In this document: piece after piece, positions 22,440 through 34,016 of the stretch
How the letters are laid out: each line of letters starts with the position of its first letter
Position numbering within the stretch: position 1 is the stretch's first letter
Assembly: GCA_021397845.1 (NCBI GenBank)
Contig: CM038050.1
Location: 148,613,980-148,677,979, forward strand
Length of the DNA: 64,000 bases
From: Areca catechu
Lineage: Eukaryota > Streptophyta > Magnoliopsida > Arecales > Arecaceae
Reading direction: 5' to 3'
Position numbers and translations under genes: made by a program
The notes under the pieces: generated by a model
Database searches by the model: none
Seen by the model: only the letters and a program-made list of their open reading frames with translations
Told to the model about the DNA's origin: nothing

Positions 22440-23250
22440 TATGAGCAAATGCAGATGTCTTTGCCTGGACTACCTCAGACATGTCAGGGATTCCTACTGA
22501 AATAATCACACACAAGTTGAATATCGACCCCAAGAGCCAGCCGGTCTGACAAAAAAAAGAAGCTTTGTACTAAAAAGATAGAGGGCAATAGACGAAAAAG
22601 TCGGAAGGCTACTTGTCACAGGCTTCATCCAGGAGGTGCACTATCCCCGCTGGCTCATAAATGTAGTTGTGGTCAAAAAGACCAATGAAAAATGGAGAAT
22701 TCATATAGACTACACCAACCTTAACCAGGCATATCCAAAGGATAGCTTTCCACTATCCAAAATTGACCAGCTAGTGGACGTAATATTGGGGCACAGGTTG
22801 CTCAGCTTTATGGATGTATTTTCAGGATATAACCAGATCCACATGGACTTGGAGGATAAAGAGCGCACTGCATTCATGATGGACAAGGAGACATCTACTA
22901 CAATGTTGGAATGTCTTCAAGGACCAAATAGGCTGCAACATACAAGTTTACATGGATGACATGCTTGTCATGAGTGGATAAAAGTCAGACCATATTGCAA
23001 ACCTAAAAGAAGCCTTCGACAACCTCCACCTCCATCGGATGAAACTAAACCCAATGAAATGTGTGTTCAGCATCACGACAGGTAAATTCATAGGCTTCAT
23101 GGTCACCCAACATGGGATTTAGGAAAATCCAGAGAAAATATAGGCAATCATAGATATGAAGCATCTAACTTCAAAAAAGGTCCAGTGCTTGACCGGTCAC
23201 GTCACCGCCCTCAGCTGATTCATCTTGTGCCCTGCCAAGCGCTGTCTCCC
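22440..23250 (+). pseudogene. Tat reverse transcriptase remnant with internal deletion
   Basis: Recognisable pieces are MSGIPTEIITHKLNIDP, then 22636-22890 with WRIHIDYTNLNQAYPKDSFP and LLSFMDVFSGYNQIHM. After ERTAFMMDKE the block that normally leads to PFGL-NAGATYQ is missing. The sequence resumes in another frame with IQVYMDDMLVMSG (YMDD intact), and LKEAFDNLHLHRMKLNPMKCVF follows. So there is a short deletion with frameshift near 22890 plus stops near 22549, 22574 and 22980. Confidence 0.8.
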
Positions 23251-23259
23251 ATTCTTCAA

Positions 23260-24400
23260 GGTGCTGTGCAAAATGCATGACTTCACCTGGTTAGAGGAGT
23301 GCAGGGAGGCCTTTGAGGGATGAAAGAAATTCCTCACCTCGCCTCCCTTGCTCTCCAGGCAAAGGCAAGGGAGGAGCTCCTCCTCTACCTAGCTATATCC
23401 CTAGAGGCAATCAGCTTGGAGCTAGTCCACATCGGTAAGGATGGCATTCATAAGCCTGTCTACTACACTAGCAAGGTGCTGCACGACGTGAAAACCAGGT
23501 ACACTCGATTCAAAAAAATAATTTTTGCACTTATTGTATTTGCTCAACGTCTCGGGCCCTATTTTTAAACTCATCCAATTGTGGTCCTTATTGACCAACC
23601 TTTAAGGGCTATTTTGAGTCATCTAGACACTTCGGGATACCTATCCAAGTGGATGATAAAGCTTAGCGAGTTTGATATCTCGTACTACCTGAGACCATCC
23701 CAGAAGGCCCAAGTCTTGGCCAACTTCTTGGTAGAATGCACCTAGGTAGACGATGACCCAGAGGAAGTCCCCTCCAAGCTAGTGCAACGGTCACCCGATG
23801 AGAGGACGACATGGATCCTCCACATCGATGGAGTGTCAAACTCAGGGGGGAGTGGAGCTAGCCTCATCCTCGCTAACTTGGATGGAGTGGTAGCCGAGTA
23901 TGCATTGCGCTTTCTCTTTAAAGCAATAAATAATTAGGCTAAATATGAGGCCCTCCTGGCAGAGCTGAGGATATCTCGTGAGTTGAGAATAATAAGCCTG
24001 TGAGTCTTCATCGATTTGCAAATCATGGTGGGTCAAGTCACTGACGAGTTTAAGGCTCGGGATCCCATGATGGTGAAATACTTGGACAAAGTGTGCTCCT
24101 ACACAATGAGCTTTAGGCACTTCAGCATCTTTCATATTCCCGAAGCAGAGAATGCCCACATCGATGCCCTCTCTAGGCTCGCAACCTCACCCGATTCCTT
24201 GCTGGGATGGACATTCATTGAGTACCTGGAGGCCCCCAGCTTTAGGATGGTATGTGAGATTCAGCAGGTCACCCATGAGCCGAGTTGGATAGATCCCTAT
24301 ATCAAATACATAGCCAAAGGTATCCTACCCGAAGACTGCACTAAGGCTGGCTTCCTGAAGCAGAAGGTCACCCGATTCATGTTGATGGATGAGCAGCTTT
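23260..24400 (+). pseudogene. Tat RNase H region remnant
   Basis: It contains FKVLCKMHDFTWLEECREAF, then KPVYYTSKVLHDVKTRYTRF-KI, and WMIKLSEFDISYYLRPS. The second, RNase H-like copy characteristic of Tat elements follows: WILHIDGVSNSGGSGASLIL near 23814 and AEYALRF-F. The open frame 24016-24405 reads YLDKVCSYTMSFRHFSIFHIPEAENAHIDALSRLA, the standard linker to integrase. Stops are scattered throughout. Confidence 0.75.
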
Positions 24401-24405
24401 ACTAG

Positions 24406-24694
24406 AAGTCCTATTTTTATCCCTTGCTAAAATGTTTAAGACTCTCAGAGGCCACCTATGTCCTCCAGGAGATCCATGAAGGCATTTACGGGAATCATGT
24501 GGGGGGCAGAATGTTGGCATACAAAGTCTTGAGATAGGGTTATTATTGGACACCATGCAAGAAGATGCAACCAAGCTTGTGCGAAAGTGCAACCGCTACC
24601 AATGGCATGCCCATATCCAACAGCAGTCGACTTCTCCATTGTCTTAACTCTCCTCCCCCTAGCCATTTGCCTAATAGGGGATGGACATACTAGG
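24406..24694 (+). pseudogene. Tat integrase, part 1 (before the solo LTR)
   Basis: Degraded zinc-binding region: LSEATYVLQEIHEGIYGNHVGGRMLAYKVL, then the GYYW- and CQRH-like pieces in shifted frames, ending MDILG at the insertion. The HHCC region and the first catalytic Asp lie here. Part 2 starts at 26058. Confidence 0.7.
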
Positions 24695-24984
24695 TGTAGG
24701 CCAGGTGAAGATGATGCAACCCAAGAGGGGGCGTGAATTGGACTTTAAAACTTTTTTGCAAATATTTCAAATAATGTGCCGATTCAAAACATGAGTTTAT
24801 GAGATCAAGATAATGTGAAGCAAAAATTAACAAGTAAATGCAAGAATAAAACAATCACAAACACAAAATAATTTATAGTGATTCGGTGCACTTCAAGGCA
24901 CCTACATCCACTCCCCAAGATCCTCTTGAGAATTCACTATAATCAAACCGATTACAGCCAACTTGTTTTCTGGGCTTACAAGTC

Positions 24985-25260
24985 AAAACTCCTTGGTTTT
25001 CATGAGCTAACCAAAAATCCCTTGGTTTTCATGGGCTCACCAAAAATCTCTTGGTTTTCACGGGCTCACCAAAAATCCCTTGGTTTTGCGGGCTAACCAA
25101 GACCTAGTTGGTTTTACGGGCTCACTAACAACCTAGATGATTTTCCAGACAAACCATCAACCTAACTTATTTTGTCTTCGAGCTCACAAGTCAAAATCCT
25201 AGTTGATTTTTATCACGTAGGCTCACCAACAACCTTGATGGTTTTTCCAAGGCTCACCAT
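24985..25260. repeat. ~30-bp degenerate tandem repeat within the solo LTR
   Basis: Successive CTTGGTTTTCATGGGCTCAC / CAAAAATCC units, first nearly identical at about 28-30-bp spacing, then more diverged towards 25260. Confidence 0.7.
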
Positions 25261-25684
25261 CAACCTAGATATAATAAAGTAAGAATGAAAATAAAAAGCT
25301 TTCTTACAAAGCAAATATTTCATTGAAGCATATTGATTGTTGATGTTGAGCTTGTCTGCATGTTGTAGAAGCTTCAATGGATGCTTGAAGATGTTGCTCT
25401 TGGAAGCTCTCTCTTCTCTTTAAACCTTGGAGGCTCAACATCTCAACAAATGGATCCTTAAAATATCCCTCACATATTTTTTACTTGAAAACCAAAGGAT
25501 TTATCTTTTAAACCATGGATCCTCTTCCCTTCTCCTTTAGAATTGCTTTTCCAAGTGTTTAAATAACCTCCCAACACTTAAATAACCATTTGTAGCCATT
25601 AGAGAAGAAAAACTAGCAGTTGGAGCCAAGTTGGGAAAGTTCCGTTCTTCAGAAAACTAGCCGTTGCAGAGCTATCATCCGTTT

Positions 25685-25935
25685 AAGTATCGACACTTTA
25701 GGTTATGTGTCGATACTTAGGGTCGACACTTGGAATCAGTGAGTCGATACTTGACTAAAAATATCTTCTGAAGTCTTCTACTCTGCACTGGTGAGTCGAC
25801 ACTTCATTCGATGAGTCGATACTTTGAGTCCATGAGTCGATACTTTGAGTCCATGAGTCGACACTTAACCAAACCCTGAAATTATCTTGTTCTGTCTTCT
25901 GTTTGGTCTCAGGCCTTGAGTCGACACTTGGCTAC
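25685..25935. repeat. TCGAYACTT motif cluster within the solo LTR
   Basis: About nine copies of TCGACACTT or TCGATACTT, most preceded by GTG or GAG, occur in 250 bp (near 25689, 25710, 25722, 25744, 25797, 25822, 25845, 25858 and 25921). They are the same core as the palindromic cluster at 163-243. Confidence 0.65.
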
Positions 25936-26057
25936 AACAGTATCGAAATTTATTCAAATTCAATTCTTGAGTACCTGTAACTGATTTACACACTTAATGC
26001 ATAATTAGTACTCAAATATACTTAAGTGTTTTGTCATAATCAAAATCAAAGTCAACA

Positions 26058-26434
26058 CTAGGGCCATTCCCATCGATTTCCAACCAATGGAGGTACCTAA
26101 TGGTCGCCATCAACTACTTCACCAAGTGGGTAGAAGCGGAACCCCTAGCATGGATTACTGAGGGCAAAGTGAGATCTTTCCTCTGGAAGTTAGTCATTTA
26201 CCATTTTGGTCTTCCTCATATCGTCATCATGAACAATAGGTGATAGTTCAACAACCAGGTATTCACGGAATTCTGTGCCGACTTGAATATCCACCACCAC
26301 TTCATGTCAGTAGGTCACCCACAAGCTAATGGAAAGACCGAGGTGACAAACTAGACCATTCTCTATGGGCTTTATGCCAAACTAGATGAAGCAAAGAGTT
26401 GGTGGGTAGAAGAGCTTTCCAATGTACTGTGGAC
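26058..26434 (+). pseudogene. Tat integrase, part 2 (between the two insertions)
   Basis: It continues GPFPSISNQWRYLMVAINYFTKWVEAEPLA, then SFLWKLVIYHFGLPHIVIM-N (the second catalytic Asp position; the NNR/NNG-like text suggests decay), and HHHFMSVGHPQANGKTEVTN (with the catalytic Glu). It ends WWVEELSNVLW at the second insertion. One stop replaces the residue after TN. Confidence 0.8.
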
Positions 26435-28118
26435 TGATCGCTGTCATTAGTAGTCAAAAATAAAACCTACTTACTACTATAACTAGTGATGAGTCAGGAT
26501 CGTATCCTCGGGGACCAAGAATAATTATTTCATGAAAAAAATAAAAAAATATTATAGAGGATTATATTAAGAGTATTAGTCATTAAAAAATAACAACTGA
26601 TTAATTAATGAAATCATGATAGCAGGAAAAATAATCCAGGATTATGAATTCACCATGCAAACAGTTTTATCTTCTTATTTTTATGTTACAATAACAATAA
26701 TTCTTGCAGATTCAGTGCTAGAATAATTTATCTCTCATTGGACATAGATCGTATCCAGAGATTACAACATGTCTGCTTAGAGTATAAACTATCTACTTGA
26801 TTTGTAAGGTTAGGGATCTAATCTACCATACTACGATCTACCTCTCTTAGGAATGTACCATATCCTGAGATCACGACACGTCAATAGAGGGTATAGGCCG
26901 TGTATGCCAAATCAAATCCACAATCAGAAAGATAACTCAAAAGATATATAAAAAAAGAGCATAATTTTTATTGTATAGAAATCAATTACAAAAAGAGAGA
27001 TAAAATCTGGTTACAGGCTTCATCTTCATCCCGGGTTGAAGGAGTCTAGCTGCACATCGCTGTTACTAGCATCCCCTCCATAATTCTTCTCTTTTCTAAG
27101 TCTAAACTAATTACAAGAAAAAAAATAAAATATCACTGGTAGAATTGATTATCCTCCCTACTTTCCAGAGTCCTTTTGTAGAGCTCATCTAGGACTTTCA
27201 CCCGGTCAAATTTGGAATCAATTGGCTCAAAACTGACTATATATCGTGAGGAGAAATCTCAGCCATTTGATTTGTATCACAAGCCTCAGATCGTGCCAAA
27301 GATCGTGCAAAACCTGCTTCCTTCCTTCTCGGCAAATAGAGTTCGATCTGGACTTCATCGAGTTCTGGATCCCCTTCTCCTAATCAGACTCCACTGCAAG
27401 CTTCTCCCACTCCATGATGGGTGGTGATGAGGATCTGATGGCGGTGGATAGTGGTGTTGGTGGTTCTATTGCAGGTGGCATTGTTGACCAATCAAAAGAA
27501 GAGGGACTGATGAAGGATGGTGACCGGTGGTGTTGGTGGAGGAGGGAGGCAGCAGTGGCTTCTCCGGCTAGTAGGTTTGTGGTAGAGAAGTGATGTTGGG
27601 TGGTGGTTGGCCAGCAACAACAGGCAAATGGTAGCAACGAGCGGCAATGATAAGAAAACAATTGCTTAAATTTCCCACAAAAACAAATCAGGTTTTTTTT
27701 TATTTCCCAGTGGCCTCTCTGATGACAGGTGACTCTCAAGAGGTTCTCCAGCAATGGGCGGCGACCAGCGAGTGAAATTGGTGACTTGGAAAGGAGTTGG
27801 TCCACGGGATGGCATGTGGACTAGCGACAATGGCTGCCATGGAGCGTTTCAGGACTTTGTGAACCAAGCAGTCGATCCATGGTGGACTGACTACTTTAAT
27901 ATTCATATAATTTGTTATTAGATTTCAAGCTTTGATTTTGGACTCGTTTGAGCTCCGATTTGAGTGCTGTTTGTGCTGTTGGACTCCAAAAATTAAGCTC
28001 TTTCTATCTACAAACTCCTTTTCTATAAAACTCTAATAAAAAATATCAATTTTTAATAAATATAAATTAATTAATATTTATTTTAATATTTAAAATAAGA
28101 TATTTAATAGTCTTATCA
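26435..28118 (-). repeat. 3' LTR of the Athila-type element (left copy)
   Basis: 1,684 bp, + strand TGATCGCTGTCATTAG...AGTCTTATCA. It aligns end to end with 32324-34016 with many substitutions, implying an old insertion. The 71- to 141-codon ORFs in its GC-richer middle (27212-27805) are not conserved as frames between the two copies. Confidence 0.88.
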
Positions 28119-29410
28119 CACCCCTAAACTTAATCATTGCTAGTCCCTTAGTAATGCAATCAAGATATAAGTATTAATTTTATAACTATGTGTTATTAAG
28201 ATTCTTTTTTAAATCTAGGCTTAGGTCAAAAGAAGTTAGCTAGCATCACTAACTCGATATTGAATTTTTGAAATAAATTTCGTAATTAGAATCATTAGAA
28301 ACTTTCTTAGACTTCGTCCAAAGGTCTACCGCACTTGTGTTTGTGATAGCTAACTTAGTATTTCAGTGTTAGATTGTAAAGAATAATTATATCTTCATTT
28401 ATTATCCACTTTGATTAATTTTCTATACACCCTCCAACTTAAGCACATAAGATAAGATAGCTTTCACACTGCCCGAATTTTTCTATTCTTTTTTTGTTAG
28501 CGATGTCTTCACACCACTCACTTTTTGACGTGAACAACAATGCTTACTTAGGTGAAGGTACCCAGTTACTCGGAGGGAAACCAATGTTTAGAACTTGCCC
28601 CCTTTTTTTTCTCTTTTTTTTATTTTTTTCAGGCAGGTAGCTCTTTCCTCAAATTCAAGTTAAATGTGAGAGTGTATATCAATTACTAATTTTTCAGTAA
28701 TAAATAAATCTTTAATTGACCTTACAACTAATACCTATTTTATCTTGTCAGTGTGCATGTGCAATGAAAGTGCTAATTGCCTTTAGGTAACCTAAGTAGG
28801 CCACTAAAAGTCTGACCAGCTAGTTTACTCATTGACTAGCTATACTAATTAGTAAATGCTTGCTAACTCTATTATCCTTTTCCTAGTCTATTTAGCTCAA
28901 GAATTTTTTTCATTGTACAGGATTTATCAAAAATTTTCTCCATATTTTTTTAAAAGTAAATGCTTTCTAACTCTATTATCCTTTTCCTAGTCTGTTTAGC
29001 TCAAGAATTTCTTTCATAATATATGATTTATCAAAAATTCTTTCCATAATTTTTTTAAAGTTTTTTCAAAGTTTTTCACAAGATTTTTAAAATAATTTTT
29101 AAAATTTTTCAATAGATTTTTTCTTACCCCCCAATCTAATTTTCATTATCCTTAATGGAGTAAGGAAAATTTGGGATATGATAGTAAGACAAAGAGAGGT
29201 ACCACCTGGACTAGATATGCAGAATGAATTGCTAGGTACATGTATAAAGGGTGGTCCATTATTCCTATAAAAATAAAAATTACTAATGCAAAAATTAATA
29301 AAATGATTGGGTTGCCTCTCAACAAGTGCTAAGTTTAATATTTCCAACCAGACCTCTTGGGTGCTCATCCAATTCCTGCCCGAATCTTGATGTGGATTTG
29401 TAATTTCCTA
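28119..29410 (-). other. Noncoding 3' spacer of the Athila-type element
   Basis: AT-rich, no domain. It contains a near-duplicate of about 80 bp (28855-28945 and 28960-29045, sharing ATTATCCTTTTCCTAGTCT) and, inverted at 29310-29345, the AAACTTAGCACTTG...GGCAACCCAATC motif that also marks the 3' spacer of the element at 1098-7590. Confidence 0.6.
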
Positions 29411-29412
29411 CA

Positions 29413-29850
29413 TTATTCAGGTTCAGCTTCAGAATATTTTCTGTATGGGACCATTAGGTAGCTTATTCCCCTAATAGCTAACAATTCTTTCATTATAATT
29501 AGGTCTAGGTATAACTCAAGCACCAGTCGAAGTTTTAATGGACCTAGATCTATGTAATTGATGTACCAAGGGAGTACCTCAGGATCCCCATGTGATGCCT
29601 CTTCCTTCATAAGCAAAGGTTCAACCAGAGTCATGAAGGCTTCAACTAATAATTTAGATCTTGGCACAAGCCCTTCCTGATCTATAACTTGGTACATTTT
29701 TCAAATCAATATCAACTCTGTCTCCATACATTATTTCAACACTATAGATATATTTTAGAGATAGTTCTCAAAAGTAGTGCCAAATACCAAGAAGTCATAT
29801 ATAAAAATTTTAACTTTGTTATCCCTTATATGTGCATCATCCCAGCCAAC
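29413..29850 (-). pseudogene. Unrecognised reading frame and RT scrap in the Athila-type element
   Basis: A 94-codon minus-strand frame (29413-29697) reads LPWYINYIDLGPLKLRLVLE and similar well-composed sequence, but I recognise no family. Just upstream in its own orientation (about 29760-29810) the minus strand encodes FIYDFLVFGTTFENYL, which resembles the RT polymerase-motif region of the Athila RT at 2184-3245 (FMNDFFVFGSSFEDCL) with the aspartates largely lost. The RT fragment shows that pol was removed by internal deletion rather than never present. Confidence 0.5.
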
Positions 29851-29883
29851 TGCTACTTTATATACTTTTAGAATATGTACAAT

Positions 29884-30447
29884 TTAGACTTCTTGGTTGT
29901 ATATTACTGGCAAGGTATCAATAGAGGTGGCAGGAAGTGGCTTTAATTCTAGGTCAGGTGGTGATTCTAATAGGAAAGCTATTAAGGGTTTGGATGATGG
30001 CTCATATTGCTCAATCCAAGGTGAGATGGTGTTGGGATAGGGTGTTTTTACTAGGTCATTCCTCTCTAGGATACATCCCTCTATATCAAAATCATCTATC
30101 TCAAAGCAAGCCAAACTAGGGTTTAACGAATCATAGGGGGAACTTTCATGCATGGCATCCTCTATTACATTAGACATTTGTGATTCCTGGGAAGTCTCAA
30201 TTGATTCCATCACTACACCAAATTGTTCTTCCTTTCCATTGAAAGTAATGGATGATTCGAGGGTTCTTGGGATTGGGACTATAGGTAAGTTGGGTGATAA
30301 TGGAAGTGGTTCATTTCTCCTTTCTGATTTCTTTTCATAAGTTTTTACCTTAGTCAAATTATTTAAGTTGGTCTCTTTGGTTATACATGATTGCTTTATG
30401 ACCAATTCATTCATGAGAGTCATATTCGAATACTGAGGGATAGTCAC
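29884..30447 (-). pseudogene. Protease-to-RT linker fragment of the Athila-type element
   Basis: The 187-codon frame ends with ESPPDLELKPLPATSIDTLP, which parallels EAPPKLELKPLPNKLKYSFL in the first Athila-like element just before RT. The upstream part (CFEIDDFDIEGCILE, ISPWIEQYEPSS) corresponds to the acidic linker after the protease. The DxG protease active site itself is not present in this frame. Confidence 0.65.
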
Positions 30448-30890
30448 ATCGATATCAAAATTTTTAGTTAGGTATTGTCCCTCATGATGACTCTCAAGTT
30501 AACCAGGCAACTCTTCTTCACTTATAGCCATGGTCAATTGACTTAATTACATCTCCAAATAGGTAGTAGCCTAGGTGTTGGAGGTTATCTATTAGCCCAT
30601 GGTCTATATAAAGTTATTCAGGATAATGTTAGTATTATTAATTTAGCATGGAGGTTAGCATAAGCTTTAGCCAAAGTTTCTAAACTCTTTTCTAATGTGC
30701 TGATTCCTTTCTTAATATCTAAACCTGGTTGATGATTAGGTACTTGACTGGGCCTAGGATAGGGCTGATCAAAATTAGGGGCTCCTAGTGTTGCATTTTG
30801 TGACCATACAAAATTAGGATAATGATCCTATCCAGGGTTATAGGTTGGGGCATAAGTTTCAGTCATATATCTGTTATTGGCTACAGTCCC

Positions 30891-31290
30891 CTATGTAAAC
30901 CCATTTTGGGTTGGGTGCATCAAGTAAGGACATCCTTCTACAACATGGTCTAGTAAGTCACATGCCATGCACATAGGTGCTGGCACATGGTGAAATTGAG
31001 TATATCCCTTACATTCTAGGGCTTTCTTAATCCTATGGATCATAGATGCCAGTTTAGTTCCTTCAAGTTTCCTTGCATGATTGTATGCATCTTTAAATCT
31101 CATGAAATTTAAGAGCATACCAAACTATTATGGTTGATTCATGAAATTATTAGCTTGGACTCTCATTCTAAATGATCGGTCAGAGTCAATCTTGTACCAA
31201 TAATCTTGTAGGATTTGAGGTCATTCAATAGGATCAGGATAGCAATAAGCCATTAAACTTTTGGATCGTCTAGTGGGATCCATGACTTTT
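30891..31290 (-). pseudogene. Shortened gag with CCHC-like knuckle
   Basis: The minus strand reads MDPTRRSKSLMAYCYPDP at about 31281 (start), then after a stop FRMRVQANNFMNQP, and in the frame 31118-30891 AYNHARKLEGTKLASMIHRI followed by CMACDLLDHVVEGCPYL, a C-x2-C-x4-H-x4-C nucleic-acid-binding knuckle. It is far shorter than a normal Athila gag. Confidence 0.6.
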
Positions 31291-32323
31291 TAATTTTGTA
31301 TGATTTAGACTGTATCTAACTAATCATCTTTTTATCTTAGCAAGAAAATTATTTTTTTATTTTGATTTTTATTAGTTTTTTTAAAATATTATATGGAGAA
31401 AGAGGGGAGAAAAAGAAAGAAGAAAGAGAGAGAAGAAGTCTAAAGGTGAGAGCCTAAGGAGTCCTAAATCTAGAGATGATAGAGGAGGGTGGCTTAATTA
31501 GGTTAAAGTTTTGTTAGTACAAACAAATTATCACACAATGGACTCTCTATCCTAGGGTTATCCTATATCTAGACAGCTCCTAACTACCAAGTTTACCTTT
31601 GAGTCTTCGAAGTCAGATACTAACTAGCCATTAGCCAAGTAAGGGTAAGGTCGATGGGGGTCCCCCATTGCTTTCCTTAGATACTAAATAAATTGGTCAG
31701 GTCAGACAACAGAACCAATTAAAAAACCACCTTCTTTCAGGGCTACATCATCCTTGAACCTCTTTCCTAGAAATCAATTAACTAATTAATTCTAAGCTAG
31801 TCCAACTCTAAGGGTCCCTTGTCCTAATGAGCTCGAAAATCCTTAGGACCTAACGTCTAATTGATTTTAAATTAAGGCTTGGATCAATGCAATATGCAGG
31901 GTGGTGATTTATAGGCCAAGAAAGGGTGATGAAATCTCTACTTTAGGTTGTTTAGGGGTTATTCCCTTAAAGTATTTTATGAAAATATAGTGCAAGTCAA
32001 ACAAGATGTCCAAACAAGTTAGGCAGTTTTTAAAATTTATTATTTATTTCCTTAAATTAATTACATTAAAGTATCTTATGGTTTTATTCTTGGGTTATTT
32101 AAGGTAAGTTAAATAAAGGGAAAAGTTAGTTAGGTTAGGAGTTGGTTTGTAAAAAGAAAGAATTTTTTTATGTTAAGAAAAAAATAAGGAAATCTAGTAA
32201 TTAGGGCAACTAAAAATAAAAAAGACAATGAAACTAAAAAGAGCACTAACCAAAAAAAAAATTTATTTTTTATTTTTTTTGTAAAATAATCATGCCTTGA
32301 TCTTTAACAATGATGCCAAAATT
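31291..32323 (-). other. Leader region and decayed primer-binding site of the Athila-type element
   Basis: AT-rich noncoding leader. Next to the 5' LTR (minus strand, from 32323 downward) it reads AATTTTGGCATCATTG then TTAAAGATC. This parallels the tRNA-Asp-complementary PBS known for Athila (TGGCGCCGTTGCC...), with each difference explicable as C-to-T or G-to-A decay. Confidence 0.55.
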
Positions 32324-34016
32324 TGATCACTATCATTAGCAGTCAAAAATAAAACCTACTCACTATTATAGCTAGTGATGAGTCGGGATTGTATCCTCAA
32401 AGACCAAGGATAATTATTTCATGAAAAAAAGCAAAAGAAAATTATTATAAAGAATTATATTAAGAGTCGTAGTTATTAAAAAATAATAACTAATTAATTA
32501 ATGAAATTAAGATAGCAAGAGAAATAATCCAGGAATCCGAATCCACTATGCAAACAGGTTTTATTTTCTTTCCTTTATATCGCAATAACAATAATTCTTG
32601 CAGATTTAGTGTTAGAATAATTTCTCTTATTGTGTATCGGCCATATCCGGAGATCACGGCACATCCGCTTAGAGTATAAACTATCAACTTGATTTACAAG
32701 GTTAGGGATCTAATCTACCATACTATGATCACCTCTCTTAAGCATGTATAGTATCCTAAGATCATGGCATGTCGATAGAGGGTATAGGCCGTGTATGCCA
32801 GGTCAAATTCACAATCAGAAAAATAACTCAAAAGATATATAAAAGAAGAGCATGATTTTTATTACATGGAAATCAAGTATAAAAAGAAAGTTAGAGCCCG
32901 GTTACAAGCTTCATCTTCATCCCAAGTTGAAGGAGTCTAGCCGTGCATCGTCGCCACCAGCATCCCCTCCATAATTCTTCTCTTTCCTAAGCCTAAACTA
33001 ATTATAAGAAGAAAAATAAAATAAAATATTATAGGTAGAATTGATTATCCTCCCTGCTTCCTAGGGTCCTCCTTTTATAGAGCTCGTCTAGGACTTTCTC
33101 CTGATCAAATTTGGAGTCAATCAGGCTCAAAATCGGCCATATATCACTAGGAGAAATCTCAGCCATTTGATTTGCATCACAAGCCTCAGATCGTGCCAAA
33201 GATCATGTGAAACTTGCTTTCTTCCTTCTTGGTGAATAGAGTCTGATCTAGACTTTGCCGAATCCTAGATTCCTTTCTCCCAATCAGACTCCACTGCTAG
33301 CTTCTCCCACTCCATGATGGATAGTGACAAGGATTGGACGGCGGTGGATGATGGCGTTGGCAGCTTTGTTGTAGGTGGCACTGGTGATCGATCAAAGGAA
33401 GAAGAGAAACCGATGAAGGATAGTGGCCAATGGTATTGGTGGCGGCGGGAGGCAACAACGGCTTCTCCGGCAAGCAGGACAATGGTAGAGAAGTGGTGTT
33501 GGGCGGTGGTCGGCCAACAATGATAGGCAAATGGCAACAACAGGTGGCAATGAGAAGAAAACAATAGATTGAATTTTCCATAAAAAAATCAGGTTTTTTT
33601 TATTTTTTAGTGGCCTCTCTGGCGGTGGGTGACTCTCGGGAGGTTCTCCGGCAATGGGCGACGACCGACGGGTGAAAATGATGACTCGGGAATGAGTTGG
33701 TCCATGGGATGAAACATGGACCAGCGGCAATGGCTGCCATGGATTGTTTCGAGACTGTGAACCAAGCAATCGATCCATGGTGGATCGACTACTTTAATAT
33801 TCGTGTAATTTGTTATTAGACTTCAAGCTTCGATTTCGAGCTCGTTTGAACTCCAATTTGAATGCCATTTATACCGTTGAATTCCAAAAGTTGAGGTCTT
33901 TCCATTCATGGACTCCTTTTCTACAAAACTATAATAAAAAATATCAATTATTAATAAATATGAATTAATTAATATTTATTTTAATATTAAAATTAGGATA
34001 TCTAATAGTCTTATCA
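32324..34016 (-). repeat. 5' LTR of the Athila-type element (right copy)
   Basis: 1,693 bp, + strand TGATCACTATCATTAG...AGTCTTATCA. It is the partner of 26435-28118. It contains GC-rich ORFs (33265-33778) that are not conserved as frames and are not considered coding. Confidence 0.88.

Larger units (their letters stand above)
24695..26057 (-). mobile_element. Solo LTR inserted in the Tat integrase
   Basis: On the + strand it begins TGTAGGCCAGG and ends AAGTCAACA, and is flanked by CTAGG (24690-24694 and 26058-26062), an exact 5-bp duplication. Read on the minus strand it starts TGTTGACTTTGATTTTG, which suggests that orientation; the plus-strand start followed by ATGCAACCCAAGAGGGGG is the reverse of a common plant LTR 3' end. 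There are no coding or internal sequences, so it is a solo LTR. It carries a ~30-bp tandem repeat (24985-25260, CTTGGTTTTCACGGGCTCACC type) and about nine TCGAYACTT motifs (25685-25935). Confidence 0.88.
26435..34016 (-). mobile_element. Pol-less Athila-type LTR element inserted in the Tat integrase
   Basis: Two LTRs of about 1.69 kb (26435-28118 and 32324-34016; + strand ends TGATC...TTATCA) flank a 4.2-kb interior. Flanks TGGAC (26430-26434) and TGGGC (34017-34021) are a 5-bp duplication with one change, and the host integrase reads through it as VLW-AYHT. Minus orientation is shown by the polypurine tract AAGTTTAGGGGTG before TGATAA at 28118 and by a PBS-like segment next to the 32324 LTR. 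The interior has a shortened gag, a protease-end fragment and a scrap of RT motif C, but no usable RT, RNase H or integrase, so it is a deletion derivative dependent on others in trans. Confidence 0.85.

Noticed and set aside
27212..33778. GC-rich ORFs inside the two Athila-type LTRs (27212-27805 and 33265-33778)
   Set aside because: They occur at corresponding LTR positions but the frames and starts are not conserved between the two copies.
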